From positions 35,183 through 99,182 of IMG/VR virus record IMGVR_UViG_3300006923_001878: 64,000 nucleotides of DNA; one strand, written 5' to 3'. The notes under the pieces were generated by a model, which saw only the letters and a program-made list of their open reading frames with translations, ran no database searches and was not told the origin of the DNA. Source of the DNA: a virus. Positions 8,281-16,696 of the stretch are shown here, piece after piece; position 1 is the first letter of the stretch, and the number at the start of each line of letters is the position of its first letter. Made by a program: the position numbers and the translations under genes.

Positions 8281-9552
8281 ATGTCTTCAATGTTAGGCCA
8301 AGCGATAATAGATGTAGAAGAACTAAAAAGAATTGCCAAAGAAAAGGCAGAGCAAGATATTATCGAGCAATATTCTTCTAAAGTAAAAAATGTTATGGAG
8401 GAGCTTCTTCAGAAGAGTCTTCTTAACGAAGATGAAACCCCTTTCGAGGATGAAGACCTAGGCGGCATGGACGATATGGGCGGCATGGACGATATGGGTG
8501 GCATGGACGATATGGGTGGAGAAGCTGGTGGTGATGCTGGCGGGCCTATCGAGTTTGGCGACGGTGGCGACGGTGAAGTCGGTGGAAAAGAAATTGGTGC
8601 TAGTGATGATGGTGATAGCACGCCTTCACTTCCACTTGCTGCTCTTGACGGCGAAACAATCGGAAGCACAACTTTTCCTAGCGAAGATGAGATGATTGAG
8701 ATTGACTTAGATAACATTGGAGAAGAAGAGTTCGGAACCTCCGAGAATGAATTTGGTCAAAAAAGCCCATGGGGACATGATAATGATGACTCTGGTGAAG
8801 GCGAGAACGGCGGAAGCTTCCTGAATGAAAGCGCTGATGGCGTAACCGAAGACAGGATATTTGATCCAAACAAAGAAGAAGACAAAGAAGAAGACAAAGA
8901 AGAAGTCCAAGAAGAAGGCGTTGAAGTAGATTACCAAAATGTAAAAACTCCACATGCTCCCTTCGGCTCCAACAATGAAGAAGACGAGATTAACTTAATG
9001 CTCTCACAACTATGTGATGAAGCAGAAGAGTTGGAAAGCAAGAACAAAACAATCAAAAAAGAAAGTCGTGCTAAGAGTCAAAAGCTCGCAGAAACTATGA
9101 AAACTAACGATAATCTTAGGAAAGATATTAAAAAACTAGTTGAAGCTATGAAAATGGTAAACAAGGAACTAGTTACTATAACGAACAATTATGAAAAAAG
9201 CAATAAAACTGTAAAGTCACTTAAAGCTAATTTCAATATGTTACAATCAGAGAGCAAGAAATTGTTCTTTAAAAACCAAGTTCTAGAAGATAGGACCTTG
9301 AATGCAAGACAGCGAAAGCAGATTGTCGAGGCTATTGAAAGAGCGAAGTCAGGTGAAGAAGCGAAAATCGTTTACGAAACGCTTCAAAGCACAGTGGAAG
9401 GAAGACGAGTACGCTCCGAACCGAAATCACTTAGCGAGGCCATGGATAAGAGAGCTTCACCATTGTTGTCAATTAAATCTAGACAACGACCTCTAGAGCC
9501 GCCAAAGACAAACCATCGTATTACTCGATGGAAAGAATTAGCGGGTATCTAA
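8281..9552 (+). CDS. 22: Prohead scaffold/core protein (gp22-like)
   Basis: Assembly core around which the capsid forms and which the protease later destroys. The 423-residue protein is strongly acidic. It has an N-terminal helix, a Gly/Asp repeat block (about 61-80, DDMGG units), a long acidic low-complexity middle, and a C-terminal coiled coil (about 240-350) with alternating Lys/Glu. Its place between prohead protease and major capsid protein is that of T4 gp22. It is longer than T4 gp22 because of the acidic insert. Assignment is by position and composition. Confidence 0.75.
   Translation: MSSMLGQAIIDVEELKRIAKEKAEQDIIEQYSSKVKNVMEELLQKSLLNEDETPFEDEDLGGMDDMGGMDDMGGMDDMGGEAGGDAGGPIEFGDGGDGEVGGKEIGASDDGDSTPSLPLAALDGETIGSTTFPSEDEMIEIDLDNIGEEEFGTSENEFGQKSPWGHDNDDSGEGENGGSFLNESADGVTEDRIFDPNKEEDKEEDKEEVQEEGVEVDYQNVKTPHAPFGSNNEEDEINLMLSQLCDEAEELESKNKTIKKESRAKSQKLAETMKTNDNLRKDIKKLVEAMKMVNKELVTITNNYEKSNKTVKSLKANFNMLQSESKKLFFKNQVLEDRTLNARQRKQIVEAIERAKSGEEAKIVYETLQSTVEGRRVRSEPKSLSEAMDKRASPLLSIKSRQRPLEPPKTNHRITRWKELAGI
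8461..8520 (+). repeat. Tandem 18-bp coding repeat (DDMGGM units)
   Basis: Three copies of an 18-base unit encoding DDMGGM within the scaffold gene. A similar but separate acidic Met/Gly/Asp repeat occurs in the gene at 50358. Such repeats can change in number by slippage. Confidence 0.8.
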
Positions 9553-9581
9553 CTAACCAACTTTAAGGAGTTAAATTTATT

Positions 9582-11417
9582 ATGAGTACAATCGTAGAAG
9601 CATTAACTCGTGATGTTGTACATACAGACCGTAAGGCAGAAGGCGCAGCTCTCATCAAGAAATGGGAGAAAGTCGGCTTGCTAGAAGGTCTTTCAACAGA
9701 GCGAAGCAAAATTAACATGTCGGTTCTATTAGAGAACCAAGCTAAGGAACTTCTTCGTGAAGCTTCCTCAATGAGTGCCGGTGACGTAGAAGGTTTCGCA
9801 TCAGTTGCGTTCCCAATCGTCCGTAGGGTATTCGGTGGTCTTATTGCAAACGAGCTAGTCTCGGTTCAACCAATGAGTCTTCCATCTGGTCTTATCTTCT
9901 TCCTAGACTTTGTCTACAGTGGTAACACACCTGAGAAACTACACAACGGCGCAGTTGCCGGTGCATCACTATTCGGTGGTGGCGTAGTTGGTAAGGGAAT
10001 CACTGGTGGTGTTGACCTTTCAGGTGATAACGCTGAGACTTCTTTTTATGGCCTTAACAACGGCTTTTCAACTGCTACAGGTAGTATTAATGCGGGTGAA
10101 GCAGACACTAACGTCCAGAATGTCGCTCTCCTTGGAACAGAGACTCTTGTTAGCGATCTATCAGCTCTTGACAAGAAAGTTCTTCGTTATGATCCTGATG
10201 TTCTAGGTTCAACACCAAGCGATATTATCGCTGCTGTAGTTGTTACCCTATCTACTGCTGAGATGGCTCAGATTGATGGTAGCAACTTAGTTACTATCGA
10301 CCTAGTATCTTCAAGTACAACATCCGACGTTCGTGTTCCTGTTGACGGAGCTCTTGGAGCTACTGAGACTAAGGTTATTCGTAGATTAACTCACAAGGGT
10401 GCCTGGGATGCTACAGCAACTACACTTTCAGATGAAGATACGAAGATTACTTTTTATCTACAATCCACTACTGCTGGTGGATTGGTTGCTGCTAATGTTG
10501 CTGGCAACCCTGGCTTAGGCAATACACTTAAGTTCTCACGTAAGGATTCGTGGGGTCAGGGTAACTCAGTAGGTTCAGTTCTAGCCGAACTTCTAGTCCA
10601 AGAAGGGGCGGGTTCTAGTTCGGTAGCTGGTGATGAAAAAGATGGTCACAACCGTACCATCTCAGAAATCGACATTAAGCTTGACTCTATCTCGGTAGAC
10701 GTTAAGACTAAGAAGTTGAAGGCTAAGTGGACTCCTGAGCTTGCTCAAGACATCAACGCTTACCACAACATCGATGCTGAAGTTGAGCTAACTGGTATTC
10801 TTTCAGAGCACGTTGCTCTTGAAATCGACCAAGAAATCCTTAACGAGCTCGTTTCCGGTGGAACTGGCGGAACTCTTTACTGGAGTCGTCACGCTGGTAA
10901 CTTCTTGAACCGTGAAACTGGTGCATCTGTTGTATCAGCTACTGCACCACCTGACTTCACAGGTAACGTGTCAGAATGGTACGAGACTCTTATTGAGACA
11001 ATCAATGATGTGTCTGCACGTATCCACAGAAAGACACTTCGCGGTGGAGCTAACTTCCTAGTAACCTCACCTGAAATTGCTAACATTCTTGAGTTCACTA
11101 GTGGATTCAGAGCAACTGTAAACATGGAAGACCTCAAGGGTGGCTCCGTTGGTGCAGAGAAGGTTGGTTCACTTTCACGCAAGTGGGATGTGTATGTTGA
11201 CCCTTACTTCTACCGTAACGTAATTCTGGTAGGACGTAAAGGCAAGTCATTCCTAGAGTCTGGCTTTGTATACGCACCTTACGTGCCACTACAGACTACA
11301 CCTACTATCTTCGGAACAGAGGACTTCGTACCACGCAAGGGTATGATGACTCGTTACGCCAAGAAGATGGTTCGTCCTGACATGTATGGCCTTGTTGTAG
11401 TGCAAGACTTAGTATAA
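9582..11417 (+). CDS. 23: Major capsid protein (gp23-like)
   Basis: Main shell protein, HK97 fold. Diagnostic stretches are FASVAFPIVRRVFGGL followed by VSVQPMSLPSGLIF (about 72-106), and the C-terminal GFVYAPYVPLQTTP. A likely maturation site for the prohead protease is LLRE60|A61, which fits the T4 LxE|A-type rule and would remove a 60-residue propeptide. At 611 residues it is longer than T4 gp23; the extra sequence is probably an insertion domain around 110-330. AAGGAG lies upstream of ATG. It shares an operon with the scaffold and is closed by a strong terminator. A separate short copy of its residues 72-113 region is encoded at 32348. Confidence 0.95.
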   Translation: MSTIVEALTRDVVHTDRKAEGAALIKKWEKVGLLEGLSTERSKINMSVLLENQAKELLREASSMSAGDVEGFASVAFPIVRRVFGGLIANELVSVQPMSLPSGLIFFLDFVYSGNTPEKLHNGAVAGASLFGGGVVGKGITGGVDLSGDNAETSFYGLNNGFSTATGSINAGEADTNVQNVALLGTETLVSDLSALDKKVLRYDPDVLGSTPSDIIAAVVVTLSTAEMAQIDGSNLVTIDLVSSSTTSDVRVPVDGALGATETKVIRRLTHKGAWDATATTLSDEDTKITFYLQSTTAGGLVAANVAGNPGLGNTLKFSRKDSWGQGNSVGSVLAELLVQEGAGSSSVAGDEKDGHNRTISEIDIKLDSISVDVKTKKLKAKWTPELAQDINAYHNIDAEVELTGILSEHVALEIDQEILNELVSGGTGGTLYWSRHAGNFLNRETGASVVSATAPPDFTGNVSEWYETLIETINDVSARIHRKTLRGGANFLVTSPEIANILEFTSGFRATVNMEDLKGGSVGAEKVGSLSRKWDVYVDPYFYRNVILVGRKGKSFLESGFVYAPYVPLQTTPTIFGTEDFVPRKGMMTRYAKKMVRPDMYGLVVVQDLV

Positions 11418-11433
11418 TCTAAGATAAACTAAC

Positions 11434-11475
11434 AGAAAAGCCCCTTGGAGAAATCCAAGGGGCTTTTCTTGTATT
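11434..11475 (+). terminator. Strong intrinsic terminator after major capsid gene
   Basis: A perfect 16-bp stem (11434-11449 with 11454-11469) closed by a GAAA tetraloop, GC-rich in the middle, with a T-rich 3' side. It ends the scaffold/capsid transcript. Confidence 0.9.
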
Positions 11476-11490
11476 AGGGCTCCTAGCAAA

Positions 11491-11499
11491 CTATTTATA
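11491..11499 (+). promoter_or_regulatory. Late-type promoter motif CTATTTATA
   Basis: AAACTATTTATA just after the capsid terminator and 16 bases before the next start. The short distance to AGAGGA leaves little room for a leader. Confidence 0.6.
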
Positions 11500-11515
11500 T
11501 CACTAGAGGACTTCA

Positions 11516-13867
11516 ATGCTAAAATTAACAATCAATAACAAAAAAAAACTAATAAGTGAAATTAAGGGTAACAACCAAAAACTAGAACAAGTTGTTTCTA
11601 GAATGGATAAAGGATACCTTGAAGACTATCTTGTAGATATTTTTGGTGATAAAAACAGGTTTGCTGTCCGGTCAGAAGTTAGTCTTGGCCTAACACACCC
11701 TGTATGGAAAAATATACTTTCATCGTTTGAGATTGATAAAAAAGGAATTTCTAGGTGGTGGTATTATAATGAATATACTAAAAATACGGAAACTAAAAGT
11801 AAAAAACTTGGTAAGCACTTAACAGATCTTGTTAGGGTGTCTAAGCCTCTGCTGGCAATTCGTGAAAAGAGAGACGAGGACTTTTTCAAGTTGTCGGACT
11901 TGAGATTTAATCTGAGGAAAGTTGCGCAAGATCTTAGGGATGAGGCCATTAATACTTTAAGGTATCCTGGGTCAAGGGCAACCTTGGAGCGGGATGCTGG
12001 TGTTCCTTTTAATGCAAGAGCGGAAGGTGCCATTATACAATTTTTTGAAATCAATAGAGAAGAATTATACGAAGTTTTTGCTTTCTTTGACAAAATCGCT
12101 TTTGGTGCGTTTAAAGATAATTATGAAGTTTATGCAGAAACAAAAGCTCAAGAAGAGAAAGCTCTTACTCTTATCGGGTTCGTTATTGAAGAGTTTGATT
12201 ACATTATCGATAATCCACAATTATATAATGCATCAATTATGAAACAAAAACTAGGCGCATTAGAGAAGGAAATAGTTAAGAGAAGAGAATGGCTTGCAAG
12301 AAATGAAAAACATGAAGAGGAAGAGATATCGGCTATAAAAAAGTTTAAAAACTTTGGTGGCGAAAATCGGCTATTAAAAAAGTATCAAACAATGTTAGAT
12401 TGGTGGAATAAAAACTCAGAAGAAGCACTTAGAGATCTCAATGGTGAATCAACTAAAGACCCTGGGTTTGTCTATATCTTTTCAAAACATCCAATTGATG
12501 TCCTGAGAATGGGCGATCATGATGGTATTACATCATGCCACTCCCCATCACAAGGATATTTTAAATGCGCAGTAGCTGATGCGAAAGGTGGCGGTGCTGT
12601 CGTATATTTAATCAACTCAGACCAATATGATGTGCTTAACAGGGTTAATAGCAATTGGGAGAGGAGCAAAGAAGAAATCTTCTTTGATAAAGATCGCCCA
12701 GATAACCAAAACATGGAAGACGAAATCTCGAAAGGTAAGCTTGTTCCAAGTGCAAGATTCAGAATCCGAAGAATTGTTCATTATGAAAATGGAAGACCTG
12801 CAAGAGATTTTGGCGTGCCAGAGCTTCGAATTTATTCAAATAAGTTTACAGAGATAGGCGAAACTGTTCGGGCGAAGTTTCTAAAAGAAATAACAATAAT
12901 TCTTAGAGATTTACAGAAAGAAGTCTTTCAGGCAGGTTTACCAGATGAAGAAGATCTAAAACTAGCTGGTGGTGATTATCAAGATACACCTCCTTCCAAA
13001 CTATTCAAAAACTTCTTTGGATTAGAGTATGTGTCATCATATGTTCTTGATAATCATCCACTTGAGAATAAGGCAAATAGCACAAAACACTTATTTGCTC
13101 ACTTTAAGAAAATATACGCCATTAATGAGGAATCCGAAGCTCATTCTAACCATACAACTTATAATTTTTATTCAAGCTTTGCCGAACACCCAGAGGATCG
13201 GGTATATCCAAACGAAACGGGGATGCCTTGGCGGGTGCAGTATTTTGAAGGAGGAAACAATGGAGATTCTCTTCAATTTGACATTGAAGACCCATTTCCA
13301 GGACTTGGAACTAAAGTTGGCTTTCTGATGCCACTCAACAAACACCAATCCAATAGATTTATTATGAGCTCCTATGTTGATCAGGAATTCCGAGGCTTTG
13401 TTATTGAACAATTTGTTAAATCTATATCATCTAAACCTTCTTATCTTAGAGCTAGGTGTTATAACCTAGAAGAAAACAATATTTTTGCTATTGATTTTGA
13501 TGGAGATAAACAAGTCTTTAGTTTTCGTGGTATTGAGTTTTCATTTTCAGATTCTAAAGAAGACATATTAAGCAAATTGATAGAACATAGAGATAGCGAA
13601 ATCAAGGCTTACGACAAGGTTAGTCAAAAATCGAAAAGAATTCTGGCCAAAAAGAATATAAACCCGACAAGCATAGTCAATAAAAATTTCGCATCAATCA
13701 TTGCAACTTTCGAAAGCACCGACGAGTATTATCTTAAAAGTTTCTTCACTTCACTCGTTCAGAACTATAGAAACTTTAAGAAACAAGAAGCAATTCTTAG
13801 AGACGTTATTTTTGCTATCCAAAAACTTAATCCAGACTTTAGATTTGAATATAAATATTTAGAATGA
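11516..13867 (+). CDS. Large hypothetical late protein (783 aa), candidate head cargo
   Basis: Soluble, charged, mixed alpha/beta protein with no membrane segment. A helical N-terminal half (about 1-280) leads to a conserved-looking core: DVLRMGDHDGITSCHSPSQG followed by YFKCAVADAKGGGAVVYLI (about 322-362). Related-looking motifs occur in uncharacterised proteins of other marine phages; no catalytic family is established. The gene has its own terminator upstream and its own late motif, so it is regulated separately between capsid and neck genes. That location and its size would suit an internal protein injected with the DNA, but this is inference. SD AGAGG supports the ATG. Confidence 0.7.
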   Translation: MLKLTINNKKKLISEIKGNNQKLEQVVSRMDKGYLEDYLVDIFGDKNRFAVRSEVSLGLTHPVWKNILSSFEIDKKGISRWWYYNEYTKNTETKSKKLGKHLTDLVRVSKPLLAIREKRDEDFFKLSDLRFNLRKVAQDLRDEAINTLRYPGSRATLERDAGVPFNARAEGAIIQFFEINREELYEVFAFFDKIAFGAFKDNYEVYAETKAQEEKALTLIGFVIEEFDYIIDNPQLYNASIMKQKLGALEKEIVKRREWLARNEKHEEEEISAIKKFKNFGGENRLLKKYQTMLDWWNKNSEEALRDLNGESTKDPGFVYIFSKHPIDVLRMGDHDGITSCHSPSQGYFKCAVADAKGGGAVVYLINSDQYDVLNRVNSNWERSKEEIFFDKDRPDNQNMEDEISKGKLVPSARFRIRRIVHYENGRPARDFGVPELRIYSNKFTEIGETVRAKFLKEITIILRDLQKEVFQAGLPDEEDLKLAGGDYQDTPPSKLFKNFFGLEYVSSYVLDNHPLENKANSTKHLFAHFKKIYAINEESEAHSNHTTYNFYSSFAEHPEDRVYPNETGMPWRVQYFEGGNNGDSLQFDIEDPFPGLGTKVGFLMPLNKHQSNRFIMSSYVDQEFRGFVIEQFVKSISSKPSYLRARCYNLEENNIFAIDFDGDKQVFSFRGIEFSFSDSKEDILSKLIEHRDSEIKAYDKVSQKSKRILAKKNINPTSIVNKNFASIIATFESTDEYYLKSFFTSLVQNYRNFKKQEAILRDVIFAIQKLNPDFRFEYKYLE

Positions 13868-13892
13868 TCTAGTTATAAAAGAGGGACCATAG

Positions 13893-15140
13893 ATGTCACA
13901 ACCAATATTAACTCCAGCGAGTACAACAAGTACCACAATTTTATCAGCTTCAGCAACGCCTGCGGAGGCTGCTGCTTATGCTTTTAAAGCAGACGCTTAT
14001 GCAGCAAATCAATATTTTTTATCAGGAGCGGCGGATCAGGTATCTTATACATATAAGAGATTGGGTGGCGATGTTCTTGATATCGAAATTGTTAATGATA
14101 TGGTCTTCGAAGCATATGAAGAAGCAGTTGTGGAATATAGTTATCTTGTTAATATTCATCAAGCAAAAAATGCACTCCCGAGTCTTCTTGGAGACACTAC
14201 AGGAAGTTTTGATCATACAGGACAATTAATATCAGGCGATTCCCTTGAAAACATTAATGTCGAGTTAAAGTATCCAAGGTTTGAAATGCCACATCCAAAA
14301 AGAGTCGGAATTGGACTTGGACGAGAAGGCGGGTTCGGTGGCGACGCTCAAATTCACACAGGTTCTTTTACTCCGGTGGTAAGACAGCAAGAATACGATC
14401 TACAGGCTTTAGTGTCTGATAGCCATCCAACTCTTGATATTGGAAATAAAAGAATTGTTATTCAAACAGTATATTATAAGACTCCAAGAACTATGTGGAG
14501 GTTCTTTTCATATTATGGTGGCTTGAATGTTGTTGGAAACCTTATGGACTATGGACAATACTCAGACCGCTCTACATATGAGATTGTTCCAACTTGGCAA
14601 AATAAGTTGCAGGCCATGCAGTTTGAAGACTCTTTATATACAAGAACTTCACACTACTCTTATGATGTGATTAATAATAGGTTGAGAATATTTCCAACTC
14701 CAGAAGCTTCATTGTATCCAGATAAGATTTATTTTAGATTTTATGTCCCAGCAGATGCTTGGGTTGAAGAGGCTGATCGCCAAACTGGCACTTCTGGTAT
14801 CAACAATATGAATACACTTCCTTTTGCTAACGTACCATATACAAGCATCAACTCAATTGGCAAGCAGTGGATTCGTAGATATGGCTTTTCTGTGGCTAAA
14901 AGGATGCTTGGACGGGTGCGCTCCAAATTGGACAGCCTCCCCTTCTCAGGGCAAGATGTGACCCTGGATGGGAAAGACCTCATTTCAGAGGCAACAGAGG
15001 AACAAGAAAAGCTCAGAGAAGAGCTTAAAACTGTTCTTGACGAGCTTACTTATAATCAAGTGGCAGAGAATCAAGCAAAGATGGTCGAGGATTCCAGGAA
15101 GGCTATACGCGGAACACCTCTTAAGATTTACGTGGGATAA
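13893..15140 (+). CDS. 13: Neck/head-completion protein (gp13-like)
   Basis: A 415-residue protein whose KRLGGDVLDIEIVNDMVFEA segment and position between capsid and the gp14/gp15-like genes fit the T4-type neck protein gp13, which seals the filled head and joins it to the tail. The C-terminus is a Glu/Lys helix ending RGTPLKIYVG. The Ala/Ser-rich N-terminus (1-35) is probably flexible. SD GAGGG lies upstream. It is longer than T4 gp13, so the assignment is by context plus partial resemblance. Confidence 0.6.
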   Translation: MSQPILTPASTTSTTILSASATPAEAAAYAFKADAYAANQYFLSGAADQVSYTYKRLGGDVLDIEIVNDMVFEAYEEAVVEYSYLVNIHQAKNALPSLLGDTTGSFDHTGQLISGDSLENINVELKYPRFEMPHPKRVGIGLGREGGFGGDAQIHTGSFTPVVRQQEYDLQALVSDSHPTLDIGNKRIVIQTVYYKTPRTMWRFFSYYGGLNVVGNLMDYGQYSDRSTYEIVPTWQNKLQAMQFEDSLYTRTSHYSYDVINNRLRIFPTPEASLYPDKIYFRFYVPADAWVEEADRQTGTSGINNMNTLPFANVPYTSINSIGKQWIRRYGFSVAKRMLGRVRSKLDSLPFSGQDVTLDGKDLISEATEEQEKLREELKTVLDELTYNQVAENQAKMVEDSRKAIRGTPLKIYVG

Positions 15141-15145
15141 AAGTT

Positions 15146-15346
15146 ATGTTTGAAAAGTGGAAACTATTTCTCGAAGCAAAATGCAAGACTCCTGGCGCAA
15201 TCTATCACTTTAATATTAATAATAAAAGTGTTGGAGTTGAGGTAGAGTTGCCCTCTGAAATCGATCTTGATGAAGAGAAGGCTAAAGAACTTGAAAATGA
15301 AATACATGATGCACTAGAGAACATATTAGCGAGGTTTTTTGAATAA
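15146..15346 (+). CDS. Small hypothetical protein in neck gene cluster
   Basis: A 66-residue protein with a short beta hairpin (AIYHFNINNKSVGVEVEL) and an acidic C-terminal helix. It lies 5 bases after gp13-like and overlaps gp14-like by TAATG. Function unknown. Confidence 0.6.
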   Translation: MFEKWKLFLEAKCKTPGAIYHFNINNKSVGVEVELPSEIDLDEEKAKELENEIHDALENILARFFE

Positions 15347-15831
15347 TGGCAGACGAATGGACACAACCAGCAGCACCTCCTTCACCTCTTTTTACTGGAA
15401 AGAAAGAAAAGGATTTTGTTAAACAAGTAGCTGACGAAGTTATAGAAAGAGTTATTGGGCAAGCAATTATGTATTACCCAATAAGTATTGAAGATACCAA
15501 CTTTCATCCCCTATATGGTGAAGCGATCGAAAAAACATTCCTTCCACCAGTCAGAGTGTATGCATTGGTTGAGTTAACAGAATATGTAACAGAAACAACA
15601 GATTTGGGTGTTGACCATAGGTCTTCCATTGTTGTTAACTTTCATAAGCGACGCTTAACTGAGGATCAAAATCTGTATGTCAGAGAAGGTGATTTCGTGC
15701 TCTATGACGATATCTATTATGAAATTGTAATGATCGGGGAACCAAGAAGGCTATTTGGTCAGATGGACTCCCGAATTGAAATCTCAGCAACCTGTATTAG
15801 AGCTAGAGATGGGAAGTTTAACGCGAAATGA
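15346..15831 (+). CDS. 14: Neck protein (gp14-like)
   Basis: A 161-residue protein with the gp14-type pattern: IMYYPISIEDTNFHPLYGEA (about 42-61), PPVRVYALVELTEY (67-80), then REGDFVLYDDIYYEIVMIGE. In T4, gp14 completes heads with gp13. It is shorter than T4 gp14 but has the same motif order. The stop overlaps the gp15-like start by 4 bases. Confidence 0.7.
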   Translation: MADEWTQPAAPPSPLFTGKKEKDFVKQVADEVIERVIGQAIMYYPISIEDTNFHPLYGEAIEKTFLPPVRVYALVELTEYVTETTDLGVDHRSSIVVNFHKRRLTEDQNLYVREGDFVLYDDIYYEIVMIGEPRRLFGQMDSRIEISATCIRARDGKFNAK

Positions 15832-16619
15832 AAACACTAGTTTATGTGCCATCAACAATAGAAACAGTAGATTACGCTCTGTATGACTGGTTAGAAGGTC
15901 TCAATATCAAAACGAGAACTAATAGTGGAGTCAGAGTGGTTCCGTTGGTATGGCTTTCCTCAGAAAGAGTCTTTCAGGTTAAGAATGATAAAGATTTACG
16001 AGAAGTAGATTCAAATTCAATTATCTTGCCAATTATAACAATTGAAAGAACATCTATGTCTAAAACTCCTGCCGGTGAGAGAGCTTTTCCTGGAAACGTG
16101 TTTCCGGTTAATGACCATCGCAAAGGGGCTGTAACTATATATAAGAAAATAGTTCAAGATAAGACTGCCAACTTTGCGAATGCAGATTCAAAACGAGTAT
16201 ATGGGCAAAACAACTTCCCTTTTGACAACAAGAAGGTGGTTAATAAGGCTATCTCCATCCCATATCCAGTCTTTATGAATATGAACTATACGATTAAGAT
16301 TAGAACAGATTACTTACAACAGATGAATGAAGCAACAACTCCGTTTTATAGATATACAAGTGGTATCAATCAGTTTATTGTAAAACGTGATGGACATCGA
16401 TATGAGGCCTTTCTTGATGATGACTTTCCGATTGAAAGTAATGCCTCTGGTTTAGGTGAGGAAGAAAAGAAGTTTGAAGCAACAATATCGATTAAGGTTT
16501 TAGGTTATTTAAGCTCAGACGATACTAATCAAGAATCCCCAGAAGTCGTAGTAAGAGAAAATGCAGTTCAAGTAAGAATGCAAAGAGAACGGAGCGTCCT
16601 AGACAGCGAATCTTTTTAG
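15828..16619 (+). CDS. 15: Tail sheath stabiliser/terminator (gp15-like)
   Basis: A 263-residue protein following T4 gp15 in motif order: LNIKTRTNSGVRVVPLVWLS and ERVFQVK near the N-terminus, SIILPIITIERTSMS (about 64-78), then MNYTIKIRTDYLQQMNE and FEATISIKVLGYL near the C-terminus. gp15 caps the sheath and docks the tail to the head. The length matches T4 gp15. The start overlaps the gp14-like stop. Confidence 0.75.
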   Translation: MKTLVYVPSTIETVDYALYDWLEGLNIKTRTNSGVRVVPLVWLSSERVFQVKNDKDLREVDSNSIILPIITIERTSMSKTPAGERAFPGNVFPVNDHRKGAVTIYKKIVQDKTANFANADSKRVYGQNNFPFDNKKVVNKAISIPYPVFMNMNYTIKIRTDYLQQMNEATTPFYRYTSGINQFIVKRDGHRYEAFLDDDFPIESNASGLGEEEKKFEATISIKVLGYLSSDDTNQESPEVVVRENAVQVRMQRERSVLDSESF

Positions 16620-16647
16620 ATGTTATCGAAATTGAGTCTTTATCAAA

Positions 16648-16656
16648 CTATTTATT
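16648..16656 (+). promoter_or_regulatory. Late-type promoter motif CTATTTATT upstream of tail sheath
   Basis: AAACTATTTATT, one base off the consensus, 41 bases before the sheath start; AGGAG lies downstream. Probably the start of the tail sheath/tube transcript. Confidence 0.6.
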
Positions 16657-16696
16657 GTAGTGATTGCACACGAGATCTATTTAGGAGCAATTTATA

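Noticed and set aside
8461-8520. Short direct repeats as a CRISPR array
   Set aside because: The repeats are in frame, contiguous without spacers and encode DDMGGM units.
8409-8717. Ser/Pro-rich minus-strand open frame
   Set aside because: Generated by the acidic and Gly-rich coding repeats of the scaffold gene.
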